Shown piece after piece: positions 37,901 through 44,744 of a stretch of DNA of 64,000 bases (positions are counted from its first letter, which is position 1; every line of letters begins with the position of its first letter). A program made the translations under genes and the position numbers. Source of the stretch: Parapedobacter deserti. Lineage in GTDB: Bacteria; Bacteroidota; Bacteroidia; Sphingobacteriales; Sphingobacteriaceae. The stretch covers positions 62,001-126,000 of the forward strand of contig NZ_JBHRTA010000016.1 of assembly GCF_042646065.1 (NCBI RefSeq), read 5' to 3'. The notes under the pieces are model-generated. The model made no database searches. It had not been told where the DNA came from and was given only the letters and a program-made list of their open reading frames with translations.

Positions 37901-38197
37901 AAGCGTCAAACGGTCAGTTAGGTGGCCGGAAAGGATAATGCCCGTTCCAGCAGCGATATCAAAGATGCCGCCGGTTGCAATCAATGTTAACGTAAGCGCT
38001 CCCGACCCCGCATCCACATCGCTTATCGTAGCAGCAGAAATATTGAATTCATCTGTAATGGCATCTTCCTGTACGGCGATGAATGATGGCAGCCCCGTGA
38101 CCGTGGGGTCTACATTGGATTGGCAACGGGATTCCTGGGGAATAAAGGAAACCAAGAGCCCGATCAAAAACGAAACGAGAAGCAGCTTTTTTTTCAT
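31997..38197 (-). CDS. Giant T9SS surface protein with BspA repeats and ubiquitin-like domain
   Basis: 2066 residues from ATG 38197 (MKKKLLLVSFLIGLLVSF signal peptide). Domain order by eye: two cadherin-like modules (~25-265); a PKD-like module and BspA/DUF285 repeats of 25 residues (unit like FNGDISGWDVSNVTNMSAMF) ending in a SLENYD... cap (~270-566); a second copy of that module with more repeats (~575-1000); a ubiquitin-like domain (1006-1076); a cadherin/He_PIG-like module (~1077-1170); an Ig-like module (~1170-1275); three near-identical MBG-type repeats (~1290-1725); a fourth diverged MBG and BIG_2-like modules (~1730-1965); and a C-terminal CHU_C/gliding-type domain (~1970-2066, PVISPNGDGINEF... 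FNRNG... GTYFYIVEV... KKGYFVLRY). The last is the T9SS type B signal. Surface adhesin or binding protein; partner is the PorP gene downstream. Confidence 0.93.
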   Translation of the reverse strand: MKKKLLLVSFLIGLLVSFIPQESRCQSNVDPTVTGLPSFIAVQEDAITDEFNISAATISDVDAGSGALTLTLIATGGIFDIAAGTGIILSGHLTDRLTLSGNLTDLNNYIAIPSNIYFRPTPNLSGVGAAEVKVFINDNGHTGTGGGNDISLGIIQINITPVNDAPTDITLSNSSVNQSAGVNAEVGLLSTADPDVGDTHAYSLVAGAGSTHNASFNISGNTLRANDASALAAGTYNLRIRTVDGHGETFEKALTITVVGDTNVITPGDPGNFITMWKTDNPGETGDTQIRIPTIGGGYDYTIYWADVNDAAVHGVETGITGTHTLTFPTAGTYRVEITGDFPRISFGTVAVGGDMEKILSIEQWGDIQWTSMNRAFSRAANLQSNATDAPDLSSVTDLEYMFVGALAFNGDISGWDVSNITNMTGMFSSAIAFNSDISGWDVSSVTDMFSMFNNATAFNGDIAGWDVSNVTDMSAMFLGATAFDQSLAGWDISSVTNMSNMLSGSGLSLENYDALLIGWAALSGLQNNVQLGAFGLEYCAGAEARQSLMDDHGWTITGDAGCDTQRPFVTSWQTTTANESITIPVNPNVSGYNYSVDWGDGTTSTGQTGNAVHSYAEAGTYTVSISGDFPAIQLGSVASDNTNDQKLRSIEQWGDIAWTTMEGAFANASNLRSTAVDVPDLSGVSSLAWMFAGARSFNADLSGWDVSSVTNMDAMFEEASAFNGNISGWNVSNVTNMRRLFFHASVFNQNIGSWDVSKVTNMQALFEGAAAFNQDIGDWDVSRVTAMNWMFQDAFAFNQDIGDWDVSSVTNMSAMFARTASFDNDISGWDVSNVRDMSWMFAESKAFNQALGNWDVSNVTNMIGMFNDTQAFNGDIAGWAFPNASSLRWVFRNAVAFNRDLSSWDVSHVTNMESTFSGATSFNRDLGNWAISQVTNMHNMLANSGLSLENYDATLIGWAALPGLQNSIRLGAMGLEYCAGAEARQSLIDDHSWTVEGDTPACASMVIFVRTESGRTLIIHAEGSDAIQQVKQRIQDQIGVPPHLQRLLFDGAALEDGRTLAEYNIQNGSMLDLRVNIAPTVTHPIPDQETIQNTPFSFQFPEDTFEDTDQDDVLTYTAELSNGESLPDWLDFDEDTRTFSGTPGNTDVGTIEIAVTADDGNGGTVADIFTLTVTPRPSVTVGTTVSSPVNAPFMVSVVFSEAVTGFTTGNITATNATLSNLMTSDDVSYTVLVSPAVGGTVQVSVPADAVTNTSGNGNTASNVLEVQYNMPVAGVSIEDKSVVYDGTIKSLAITGDLPEGASVSYTIDGEPGNGATDAGEYEVTATVSGDNYETLELTAALTITPLAITVAADDQTKIFGSDDPELTYGVDPALVAGDAFAGSLARTAGEDVGSYAITQGNLSLSDNYAITFTGAELTIAPATITGIAIADAIFTYSGTDHTLAITGDLPEGASVSYTIEGEPGNGATDAGIYEVTATVSGDNYETLELTATLTITPLVITVAADDQTKIFGSADPELTYRVDPALVAGDAFTGSLARTAGEDVGSYAITQGNLSLSDNYAITFTGAEFSIAPATITGITFEDASFTYSGTDHTLAITGDLPEGASVSYTIDGEPGNGATDAGEYEVTATVSGDNYETLELTATLTITPLAITVAADDQTKIFGSDDPELTYRVDPALVAGNAFTGSLARTAGEDAGSYAITQGDLSAGGNYVITFIGADFIIAPPELPADITGISLNNGTFLYNGAVHRLVITGELPAGVSVSYINNGRTDVGSQTVTATMAGAGYQTLVLTAILEVTPAPRTITFAPLAEKTYGDADFAAGATASSGEDILYTSSNPLVAEVTADGRIAVHGAGTTTITATVPENGNYSNRPEVSRVLTVHKAPQSITFNAPTTVNRDAGSTQLDVSAGSRLPVSLVIDDEQVATVEGTVLHIHRLGTVRITATQAGDGNHEPAAPVTVTVRVVDPSSDLPVLVHPVISPNGDGINEFLMIEAIQDYPENRVTIFNRNGTLLWEANGYDNNRVAFRGIGTGQLPLPAGTYFYIVEVKENGMWKYKKGYFVLRY
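33020..34320 (-). repeat. Three tandem 456-bp near-identical repeats (MBG domains)
   Basis: The period measured from the shared GTAGTTA segment is 456 bases (33059, 33515, and the third copy 456 further on), equal to 152 residues and in frame. Copies two and three are nearly identical over hundreds of bases; the third loses similarity near 34318. They encode units of the type DLPEGASVSYTIDGEPGNG ... SLARTAGEDVGSYAITQG. Such DNA-level identity implies recent duplication or gene conversion. Confidence 0.9.
34970..35182 (-). other. Segment encoding a ubiquitin-like domain
   Basis: Residues 1006-1076 of the giant surface protein align with eukaryotic ubiquitin without gaps from Met1 to position 71. 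My hand count gives 38 identities in 70, including IFV, VPP (IPP in ubiquitin), QRL, LEDGRTL, YNIQ. Of the seven ubiquitin lysines only K27 is kept (R6, R11, R29, Q33, A48, N63). The Ile44 patch is altered (E8, L44, D68, R70). The Gly-Gly tail is absent, and the chain runs on into the next module. It therefore cannot be conjugated as ubiquitin is. Role unknown: stalk module, mimic or binding surface. Confidence 0.9.
35216..36682 (-). repeat. Duplicated BspA-module caps and 75-bp BspA repeats
   Basis: A block of about 150 bases at 35216-35365 recurs at 36533-36682 (offset 1317 bases, 439 codons), encoding the SLENYD...LEYCAGAEARQSL cap. Between the caps, 75-base units encode the 25-residue BspA/DUF285 repeats (35370-36140); another set lies at about 36690-37040. 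So the PKD-BspA-cap module was duplicated as a whole and then gained or lost repeats. Confidence 0.85.
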
Positions 38198-38387
38198 CAA
38201 TAGCGTTGTTACTAAAAAATGGGAGCGTAAGACCGCCCAGGGGACCACCGCAGGTAGAACGGGTAGATGTCTTTCCATAGTGGCACAAATAGACCACAAT
38301 TCCTATTGAAATGGTATCCCTCTTTTGGGGGGTACGATATCCCACCCGAAACAGCCTTTTCCCCGAGCACTTCGCTATAGGTTCCCG

Positions 38388-38422
38388 GTAAAATGCCGTG
38401 CTTTGGCCTTTTTCACGGCATT
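38388..38422 (-). terminator. Intrinsic terminator after the response-regulator gene
   Basis: A perfect 9-bp stem AATGCCGTG/CACGGCATT (38392-38400, 38414-38422) is followed on the minus strand by TTTTACC. It lies about 110 bases after the stop of the response-regulator gene and would separate it from the giant surface-protein gene. Confidence 0.65.
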
Positions 38423-38450
38423 GTATAGGCTCACATAGGGATATCACAGG

Positions 38451-38494
38451 GATGAAGCATAGAGGAAGCATAAAGCAAGCATGAATGAGGCATA
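38451..38494. repeat. Four imperfect 11-bp direct repeats
   Basis: Units GATGAAGCATA, GAGGAAGCATA, AAGCAAGCATG and AATGAGGCATA follow one another with an exact 11-base period, close to one DNA turn. They lie between the response-regulator gene and the giant surface-protein gene, about 255 bases upstream of the latter. Phased binding sites for a regulator are possible; chance is not excluded. Confidence 0.5.
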
Positions 38495-38533
38495 GGTGAA
38501 GGCAGGGCTATTAACTTAGGGACGCGTTACTTT

Positions 38534-39154
38534 TTACTTGTACTTCCGGCTAATCAACGCATGCCGGCTATTGACTTGTAGCTTTTCGTAAATGTTCTTG
38601 ATGTGATATTTTACCGTTTCAAGCGAGATATCCAGACGGATGGCCACTTCCTTGTTGGTGAGCCCCTCCTCAATGGCGGTAACGATCTGCGCTTCCCTTG
38701 GCGTCAGCTTTTCCGCTAAGTCCCCGGTATTTTTGGGATTGAAATATTCCACGACCTTACGGGCGATGCCGGGGGACATGGGGGCACCACCTTCGTGCAG
38801 CGAAATCACCGCTTCTTTAATCTTTTGCAACGGAGTCTGTTTAAGGAGGTATCCCGATGCGCCGTTGCACAAAGCCTGGAACACCCGAGTGGTATCATCG
38901 TAGACGGTAAGCATGATCACGTGGCACGTAGGCGCTTGCCTTTTGATACGCGTGATACCTTTGATGCCTGACTCTCCTGGCAGACCGATATCGGACAGCA
39001 CAATATCGAGGAAAACATCGTCCTTCCATTGCTCAAAAAAAGCCTCGACGGAATGTGCTGCCAGTATACAGGAAACGCCAGGCTGACTGTCGAAAAATTG
39101 GGTCAGCATGTTTCTGATCTGCTCATCGTCTTCAATAATGCCCAAACGAATCAT
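38534..39154 (-). CDS. NarL/LuxR-type response regulator
   Basis: About 206 residues from ATG 39154 (MIRLGIIEDDEQIRNML). Receiver domain (1-120) with the acidic pair EDD, phospho-acceptor Asp in VLSDIGLPGESG, the Thr of IMLTVYDD and the Lys of YLLKQTPL. LuxR-type helix-turn-helix (~143-206, LTPREAQIVTAIEEGLTNKEVAIRLDISLETVKYHI). The likely kinase is the Y_Y_Y sensor kinase at 40403-43366, separated only by one divergent gene. Targets are not known; the neighbouring giant surface-protein gene is a natural candidate. Confidence 0.92.
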   Translation of the reverse strand: MIRLGIIEDDEQIRNMLTQFFDSQPGVSCILAAHSVEAFFEQWKDDVFLDIVLSDIGLPGESGIKGITRIKRQAPTCHVIMLTVYDDTTRVFQALCNGASGYLLKQTPLQKIKEAVISLHEGGAPMSPGIARKVVEYFNPKNTGDLAEKLTPREAQIVTAIEEGLTNKEVAIRLDISLETVKYHIKNIYEKLQVNSRHALISRKYK

Positions 39155-39291
39155 GGGGTAAAAGTACGGTTTAACTGCGAATGGATATATCCCCCTTTTG
39201 GGTAGTACGTTGAACGAAAGCTGAAACGACAAAGAAGAGGTTTCGAATCGAAAGCATTTGCGCCTTTGCGTTAAAAGATTTATATTGCCTT

Positions 39292-40371
39292 ATGGTATTG
39301 ACGATTATGGTTGTTTCGGCAGTGCTGATTTTACTCAGTGCACTGCCCTTTATACAAAATCAGCATTGGGTATTCCGGGTAGCTGAATTCATGAAGCTCC
39401 AGCTGCTTTTGCTACAGGTCATCGTATTCGTTATCGCTTTCTTTTATGTCGAAGACAGCCCTGCGCTGTGGTATTTCCAGGCCGCACAGGCCGTGTTGAT
39501 CGGTTACCACGTTTACATCCTGATGCGTTATACCAAATTCTGGAGAAAACCTAAAACGGAAAAGACGGGTAATGCTTCCGATCCGATTAAACTAATCGCA
39601 TGCAACGTTTATCAGTTCAACCCGGATCCCAGTCGCTTTATCGACTTGATCCGCAAGGAGCAGCCCGATGTTCTCCTAACCATGGAAAGCAACAGCACTT
39701 GGGAGCGGGCCATGCGCCCGCTGGAAAAAGACTACCCGAACCGGGAAAAAGTTACCCTGGAAAACACCTATGGCATGCACCTTTATACGAAACTGAAAGT
39801 CAACCAGATGCATGTGCATTTTTTTGTCGCCGATGATCTGCCGAGCATAGAAGCAGAGCTGGAAACGAATGGCGGACATCGCTTTGTATTCTTTGGCGTG
39901 CACCCCCCGCCGCCGAGCCCTACGGAAGAAGATACCTCTAAGGAACGTGACGGAGACCTGCTCTGCGTGGCTAAGAAAGTAAGGGATTATCAACTCCCTG
40001 TTGTCGTTGCCGGCGACTTCAACAATGTGGCATGGGCCAGATCTTCGATGCTATTTAAGAAAACAAGCCGGCTCATTGATGCCCGGATTGGCCGGGGCAT
40101 ATTGGCAACCTTTCATGCGAAGTACTGGTTTTTCAGGGTGCCGCTGGACTTGCTGTTTCATAGCCCAACGATTTTTATCGATTCCCTCTTTACCTATCCG
40201 GATATCGGTTCGGATCATTTTCCTGTAGGATGCACTTTCCACGTGGGCGCCCTTTCGTCCAAGCAAGGGGAAGAACTGAAACACCTTGAACCCGACGAAA
40301 TGCAGGAGGTGAATGAATTGATTCAGGAAGGAAAGGAAGAGCAAGACAACAACAGGGATGCAAAACACTGA
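39292..40371 (+). CDS. Membrane-anchored EEP-family protein
   Basis: 359 residues. Two or three hydrophobic segments (~1-22, ~32-52, ~58-78) anchor the protein, followed by an endonuclease/exonuclease/phosphatase domain (~100-320): IACNVYQFN, LTMESN (metal Glu), FGVHPPPPSP, VVAGDFNNV and GSDHFPVG (catalytic His). The C-terminal tail is very acidic (EEQDNNRDAKH). This architecture is common in Bacteroidota, and the substrate is unknown. It is oriented opposite to both the response-regulator gene and the kinase gene. TTTG-N20-TATATTGC (39257-39288) is a possible promoter. Confidence 0.85.
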   Translation: MVLTIMVVSAVLILLSALPFIQNQHWVFRVAEFMKLQLLLLQVIVFVIAFFYVEDSPALWYFQAAQAVLIGYHVYILMRYTKFWRKPKTEKTGNASDPIKLIACNVYQFNPDPSRFIDLIRKEQPDVLLTMESNSTWERAMRPLEKDYPNREKVTLENTYGMHLYTKLKVNQMHVHFFVADDLPSIEAELETNGGHRFVFFGVHPPPPSPTEEDTSKERDGDLLCVAKKVRDYQLPVVVAGDFNNVAWARSSMLFKKTSRLIDARIGRGILATFHAKYWFFRVPLDLLFHSPTIFIDSLFTYPDIGSDHFPVGCTFHVGALSSKQGEELKHLEPDEMQEVNELIQEGKEEQDNNRDAKH

Positions 40372-40402
40372 CGTAGCGCTAGCCGATGATACAGCGGCAT
40401 GT

Positions 40403-43366
40403 TTACCCTCCCTTTTTTGGTGGCAAGTCCAAGGAAAGCTGAAACAAACCATGCTGATCGGTCACGGAAAGCGTCCCACCGATTTTCGCAGCCCGATGTT
40501 CCATATTCACCATCCCCCGTCCGCCCTGGCGGCGCCCTACACCATTGCTTTTTGCCGAATACCGGTTAATGATGACAAGCCGCACGTTCTTATTTACCAA
40601 CAAGTTAATAACGATTTCCGAGCCATTGCTGTACTTGATGGCGTTGGTCAGTGCCTCCTTGAAAATCAGGAACAGGTTTTGCCTGAAAGCCTGTGAAACT
40701 TTGGCGGAGTCCACGTCGCCCTCCTCATCAAACCGGTAGCTAAAATCCAGCTCCTCCCGGAGGCGGTATACATAGTCTTTCATGCGGATGACCAGGTCCT
40801 TCATCGTGTCGAACCGCGAATCGATCGACCAAACCATATCGCTCATCGTCAGCAGCGCTTGCTTGCTGGTGTCGGCAATCAGCTCCAGCTGCTTCGCCTG
40901 ATTTTCTTCCGGCATCTGGTTCGCAGACAACGTATTGGCCTGGAAAAAAATCCGGGTCAGCGAACTGCCTACCTCATCGTGGAGGTCAGCCGCAATGCGG
41001 TTGCGGATAGTCTGTTCGCGGCGGATTTTCTGTATCCGGCTTCGATACCAAAGCACCGTTAGGGATATGGCCAGTGCGACCAGCAGCCCGCCGAACCACC
41101 AGGTTTGATAATAATGGGGTTGTTTGACTACCGTAATCTCCCTAAGCCTGCTGGTGGTTCCTGTACTCCTGGTTTTCAATCGTATTTGATAGTGGCCAGG
41201 CGAGGGATCGATAAGCGAGATGAATTGGCCAAACTTCAGCATGTCCGAATCGCCCGAGTTTATCGAATAAGTCACCTCACAATCCGCTCGGTAGTTCTTC
41301 GGTGTTCCCACGTACAGTCCCGTAAGGCTTTGGCCGGGCTTCAACGTCAATGTTCGATCCGCGCGGTAAGGCCACGAGTAATCGGACATTTTCTCACCTG
41401 CATTACCTTTTGACGTGTGTATTTCGGTCACATAACTTTCCAGCTGATTGCCTTCATTAAACCAGTCATGCGCCATATCCAGGACGGTATAGCCCATCAG
41501 CCCGCCGATAAACACCCGATTGCGGACGGTATCCGGAAACGATGCGCCGGAATTGAACTCCGACTGACTCAGCCCTTCGGCCGTTCCGATGCGTCTCACA
41601 CGCTGTTGCCCATCGATCAGGTTCAGTCCATTTGCCGTGCCAGCTACTTTTACGCCGTTCGACACTTCAAGACTATAAATCAAGTTATTGCTCATCCCAT
41701 TGGCCGTCGTTAAACGCTGCAACACCTCCCCGTCTGGATCAATCGCTACTAGTCCATCCCCCTGTGTCGCCACCCACGTGGTATCATTTATGATTATGGA
41801 CTTAAATACGCCAATGTTACCGGATTTTGGGTATTTCTTTGTTAACACCCCGTTATCGAGCAAAAAGAGGCCAACATTCGTACTTAAAAACAAGCCTTGC
41901 CCTTCGTGGTGTTGCATGTGGCGAATCTGAACATCCAGCGCATGCGGCTCGCCGGTCGTCAATTCGTATCGATCCAAACGAAGACTTTTTTTATCGAGCA
42001 TCCAAAGCCCGTTCATGCCGCCAATGAGGTAGTCCGTTGCGGTCTCAGCGAGGCACATTACGAATATCGGCAAGTGGGCGGCGTACTTTTCGCTGGCATT
42101 CTGGGATAGTGTGTAGCGCAAATCCGCAACCCGGCGTTGGCGCCGGTTAAAAACTTTCAGAAAGCCCCCTTCTGTACCCACAAGCAACTTGTTGTTGTTC
42201 ATCGGGAGCATCACATATGCATGCCGGAGCTCCTGAAAGGTAAACACCGTACCGTCGGGCTCGATGTAACCTGCTCCGTTGTATGTCGCATAAAACTGTG
42301 CGCCATCGGGGTAAACATAAATGCCCCGCGTACTTTTGTTCGGGCCCGGATTGGCCGGGATAAGTTGTGAAATTCCTTTGGTTTTGGGGTACACCACAAA
42401 AATCCCTTCCTCCGTTCCCAGCAACACTTCACCGCCGGCAATATGGACCGATGTTGTTCTGAACCGGTGTCTGGAAGGGATGCCCACCCGTTGCCGAAGG
42501 CGGAGGGTAGAATCCAGCAGGTATACCGCTTCGTCATCGGCGTAAGCATGCAGACCATTGCCTTCTTTCAACACATAGTATTTATCTTCAGACAACACAA
42601 AATTCCGGGGTCTTATTGTTGTCGCAATACCCTCATCAAGCGAGTAACTGAATTGTTCAGGAACATCCAAGAATAACGTATCTTGATGTGCAACCAGGTT
42701 TTTGATCAACGATTGGAGGCCTGGGAGTTGACGGTACTGCGTTTGTCCATGGCGGTCGGTGTTGATTGAGAGCAGGCCACCTCCCGTTGTACCCACCCAT
42801 ATCTTTCCTTTCCAGATGGTCATGCTCCGTGGCGACACCTTGTTGCTCGCAAGTTTGCCGCGTTCATTCAATTCGTCAATCCGGGTAAACTGGTTGCCTT
42901 TCAACAGCAGCAGGTGGCCGTTTTCATAAGCGATGATGACCGTGGAGTCTGCCAATTGTGCAATTGAATGTACGGTGCGGTCTTGGATTGGTGGCAGAAG
43001 AGCCGAATCTACAGCATGTACTTTCCAGGTCTTGAGGTCAAGGTAACTCAGGTTGGCGTTGCCCGCCATCCACAACCGATTCCGATAATCGATTAGAATG
43101 CGCTGGGGCATATCGTCGGTGAGTCGCTGAGCCGAAATAGTATTCAAGATATCCAGCGAACGGTATCCGTCATAACGGTAGATTTCGCCGTTGGTGAGGT
43201 ACCAGATAAAGCCGAGGCTGTCTGTCGTTACATCCTTGATGAGCACCTCATCCTGACTGGGAAAAAGTCGGAGCCTTGCGATCGTGTACTCCTGTCCATA
43301 GATGGTCAGTTTGGCGCACAACAGCCAAATGAGACTACAAAGTCGAAAGCACCGATTCTTCGTCAT
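40403..43366 (-). CDS. Sensor histidine kinase with beta-propeller and Y_Y_Y domain
   Basis: 987 residues. Signal peptide/anchor (~1-24), then a long periplasmic sensor of two-component-regulator propeller repeats (~30-680; pieces such as GFIWYLTNGEIYRYDG, LWMAGNANLSYLDL, IYSLEVSNGVKVAGTANGLNLID), a Y_Y_Y domain (~690-745), a membrane helix (~750-770, WWFGGLLVALAISLTVLWY) and a HisKA_3 domain with phospho-acceptor His796 in ADLHDEVGSSL. The HATPase_c domain has N box EALTNAIKYS and GGRGMVNMEHRA. The usual DxGxG box is not evident (NRYSAKSNGVG). It lacks fused receiver and DNA-binding domains, so it needs a separate response regulator; the LuxR-type one at 38534-39154 fits. Confidence 0.92.
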   Translation of the reverse strand: MTKNRCFRLCSLIWLLCAKLTIYGQEYTIARLRLFPSQDEVLIKDVTTDSLGFIWYLTNGEIYRYDGYRSLDILNTISAQRLTDDMPQRILIDYRNRLWMAGNANLSYLDLKTWKVHAVDSALLPPIQDRTVHSIAQLADSTVIIAYENGHLLLLKGNQFTRIDELNERGKLASNKVSPRSMTIWKGKIWVGTTGGGLLSINTDRHGQTQYRQLPGLQSLIKNLVAHQDTLFLDVPEQFSYSLDEGIATTIRPRNFVLSEDKYYVLKEGNGLHAYADDEAVYLLDSTLRLRQRVGIPSRHRFRTTSVHIAGGEVLLGTEEGIFVVYPKTKGISQLIPANPGPNKSTRGIYVYPDGAQFYATYNGAGYIEPDGTVFTFQELRHAYVMLPMNNNKLLVGTEGGFLKVFNRRQRRVADLRYTLSQNASEKYAAHLPIFVMCLAETATDYLIGGMNGLWMLDKKSLRLDRYELTTGEPHALDVQIRHMQHHEGQGLFLSTNVGLFLLDNGVLTKKYPKSGNIGVFKSIIINDTTWVATQGDGLVAIDPDGEVLQRLTTANGMSNNLIYSLEVSNGVKVAGTANGLNLIDGQQRVRRIGTAEGLSQSEFNSGASFPDTVRNRVFIGGLMGYTVLDMAHDWFNEGNQLESYVTEIHTSKGNAGEKMSDYSWPYRADRTLTLKPGQSLTGLYVGTPKNYRADCEVTYSINSGDSDMLKFGQFISLIDPSPGHYQIRLKTRSTGTTSRLREITVVKQPHYYQTWWFGGLLVALAISLTVLWYRSRIQKIRREQTIRNRIAADLHDEVGSSLTRIFFQANTLSANQMPEENQAKQLELIADTSKQALLTMSDMVWSIDSRFDTMKDLVIRMKDYVYRLREELDFSYRFDEEGDVDSAKVSQAFRQNLFLIFKEALTNAIKYSNGSEIVINLLVNKNVRLVIINRYSAKSNGVGRRQGGRGMVNMEHRAAKIGGTLSVTDQHGLFQLSLDLPPKKGG

Positions 43367-43381
43367 GTAGGAAAGTAGATG

Positions 43382-43421
43382 TACCTTTCAAAGGTAAGGC
43401 AAATCGCAGCCTGAATCCAAA
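43382..43421 (-). promoter_or_regulatory. Promoter of the sensor-kinase gene with palindrome
   Basis: Minus strand: TTTG (43418-43421), 21-base spacer, TACCTTTG (43389-43396), a full match to the Bacteroidota consensus. The -7 box is half of a perfect palindrome TACCTTT-C-AAAGGTA (43382-43396), which could be an operator. The leader to ATG 43366 would be only about 17 nt. Confidence 0.7.
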
Positions 43422-43578
43422 TACTTTAAGTATATGATAACAAATTTAATCCCCGGCGAAGCGATAGCAGATGGCGTAATCACCTACTCAAATTTTAAGG
43501 CACTAAAAAGTTGATCTGCTCCCCATGAAAATGTGGAACAAACCAACCATAATAGACGGATTAATTTTACGTTAACGG

Positions 43579-44727
43579 TCAATAAAAAAAAGTGCCCGCT
43601 TCTGCCAGACCAGGCTGCCGCTGCGAATCATGACCCGATACCGGTATCAGCTTGAAGTAGCGAAACGATTTTTGCGCCTCCAAATCGATGTATTGGTACT
43701 CACGGTCAATATTCCTTAACCCAACTAAACCCAAACTTTCCCATGTTTCATTGTCGTCACCCACCAATATTTCCATTTCCCGAATTTTACGATCCCCATT
43801 TTTCTGAGCAAAGTAAAAACCATCAACGTTTAGCACTTCACCCATGTCCACCGTAACCCAATGATCTGGGTAGTTAGTCGCAGGCGACGCAAAACGTGCT
43901 ATCCAAAAGGTTTCGGATGTGCCATCAATCAAGTTTGCGACAGCATGCCTGTCAGCAGTATTCTCCGAACTAAATCCGGCGATCGACCACGTTTCTTTAG
44001 GGTAAAGGGTCCGCTCGGTGACGATAAATTCCGCCGGATCGACCGTTTGAAACGCAGCATAAAACGTATCAATGGCCAAAGCCGTAGGCTTATATCGTGT
44101 GGTAAAGGCAAACTCCGTCTCCGGTCGGTAGTCGGGAAGCATCGTCTGATTGGAGACCGCCCCTGTAGTGACATGGGCCGAGTCGCCCTTGTTGGTCATA
44201 TACCTTACCAACGTGCCAAGCAAGGTGGAGTCTGCAGATTCGGGAAACCAGTTAATAAGCAACCCTCCCTCGGTTTGCCGGACATTGTCAATAATCCGGT
44301 GGTTAAGGTTTTCGACATAACTTTCCCCGTACACGCGACCGAATATTTCAGCACGCATCGAGCTATTGCCTTCGCCGTCATAGGTACGAATGTCAAACGT
44401 GTAGATACCCTCCTCAATTTCTGGGATGACCACCTGCTTGTATGTGGCGATATCCTCATCGGTAACCTCTGTCTCATAATACCCGTCGATCCCCCACGAT
44501 ATGCTCATCTTCCCGACCCGAGCATCGGTACTCATGAGCGCCCGGACGGCCGCCCGCTTATTGCCGGGCAGGAACAAAAGGGAATCAACCCTGCCGGGAT
44601 ATACTTTTTCCGCATTTTCCAGATAATCGCGGTAATGATAATCAATCGGCGTACACCGGCTGATCATTAAAACGACCAAGACCAACAAAAGGGCCCGTGC
44701 CGCCATGCTATTAATTTTTCTTTCCAT
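43579..44727 (-). CDS. DUF4998/F5-8C-like lipoprotein, locus 4
   Basis: About 382 residues from ATG 44727. Hydrophobic N-terminus with a probable lipobox (LVLVVLMISRC). The N-terminal ~200 residues match the DUF4998 type (YLENAEKVYPGRVDSLLFLPGNKRAAVRAL, ISWGIDGYYETEV). The C-terminal ~150 residues form a discoidin/F5-8 type C-like jelly roll (NLIDGTSETFWIARF, DHWVTVDMGEVLNVDGFYF). Such lipoproteins sit at the end of SusCD operons and probably bind glycan at the surface. It starts 18 bases after the previous gene on the minus strand. Confidence 0.85.
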   Translation of the reverse strand: MERKINSMAARALLLVLVVLMISRCTPIDYHYRDYLENAEKVYPGRVDSLLFLPGNKRAAVRALMSTDARVGKMSISWGIDGYYETEVTDEDIATYKQVVIPEIEEGIYTFDIRTYDGEGNSSMRAEIFGRVYGESYVENLNHRIIDNVRQTEGGLLINWFPESADSTLLGTLVRYMTNKGDSAHVTTGAVSNQTMLPDYRPETEFAFTTRYKPTALAIDTFYAAFQTVDPAEFIVTERTLYPKETWSIAGFSSENTADRHAVANLIDGTSETFWIARFASPATNYPDHWVTVDMGEVLNVDGFYFAQKNGDRKIREMEILVGDDNETWESLGLVGLRNIDREYQYIDLEAQKSFRYFKLIPVSGHDSQRQPGLAEAGTFFY

Positions 44728-44744
44728 AACGATTTGTCTTGATG

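Larger units (their letters stand above)
38198..38533. other. Intergenic region upstream of the giant surface protein gene
   Basis: 336 bases without a gene. It contains the terminator of the response-regulator gene (38388-38422) and four imperfect 11-base direct repeats (38451-38494). On the minus strand there is a weak -7-like TCTATTTG (38286-38293), one mismatch from consensus, about 90 bases before the giant gene start. I see no other element. Confidence 0.6.

Noticed and set aside
43861..44670. Plus-strand frame of 269 codons opposite the DUF4998 lipoprotein gene
   Set aside because: The minus strand encodes a recognisable lipoprotein with a discoidin-like domain; the plus frame has no family features.
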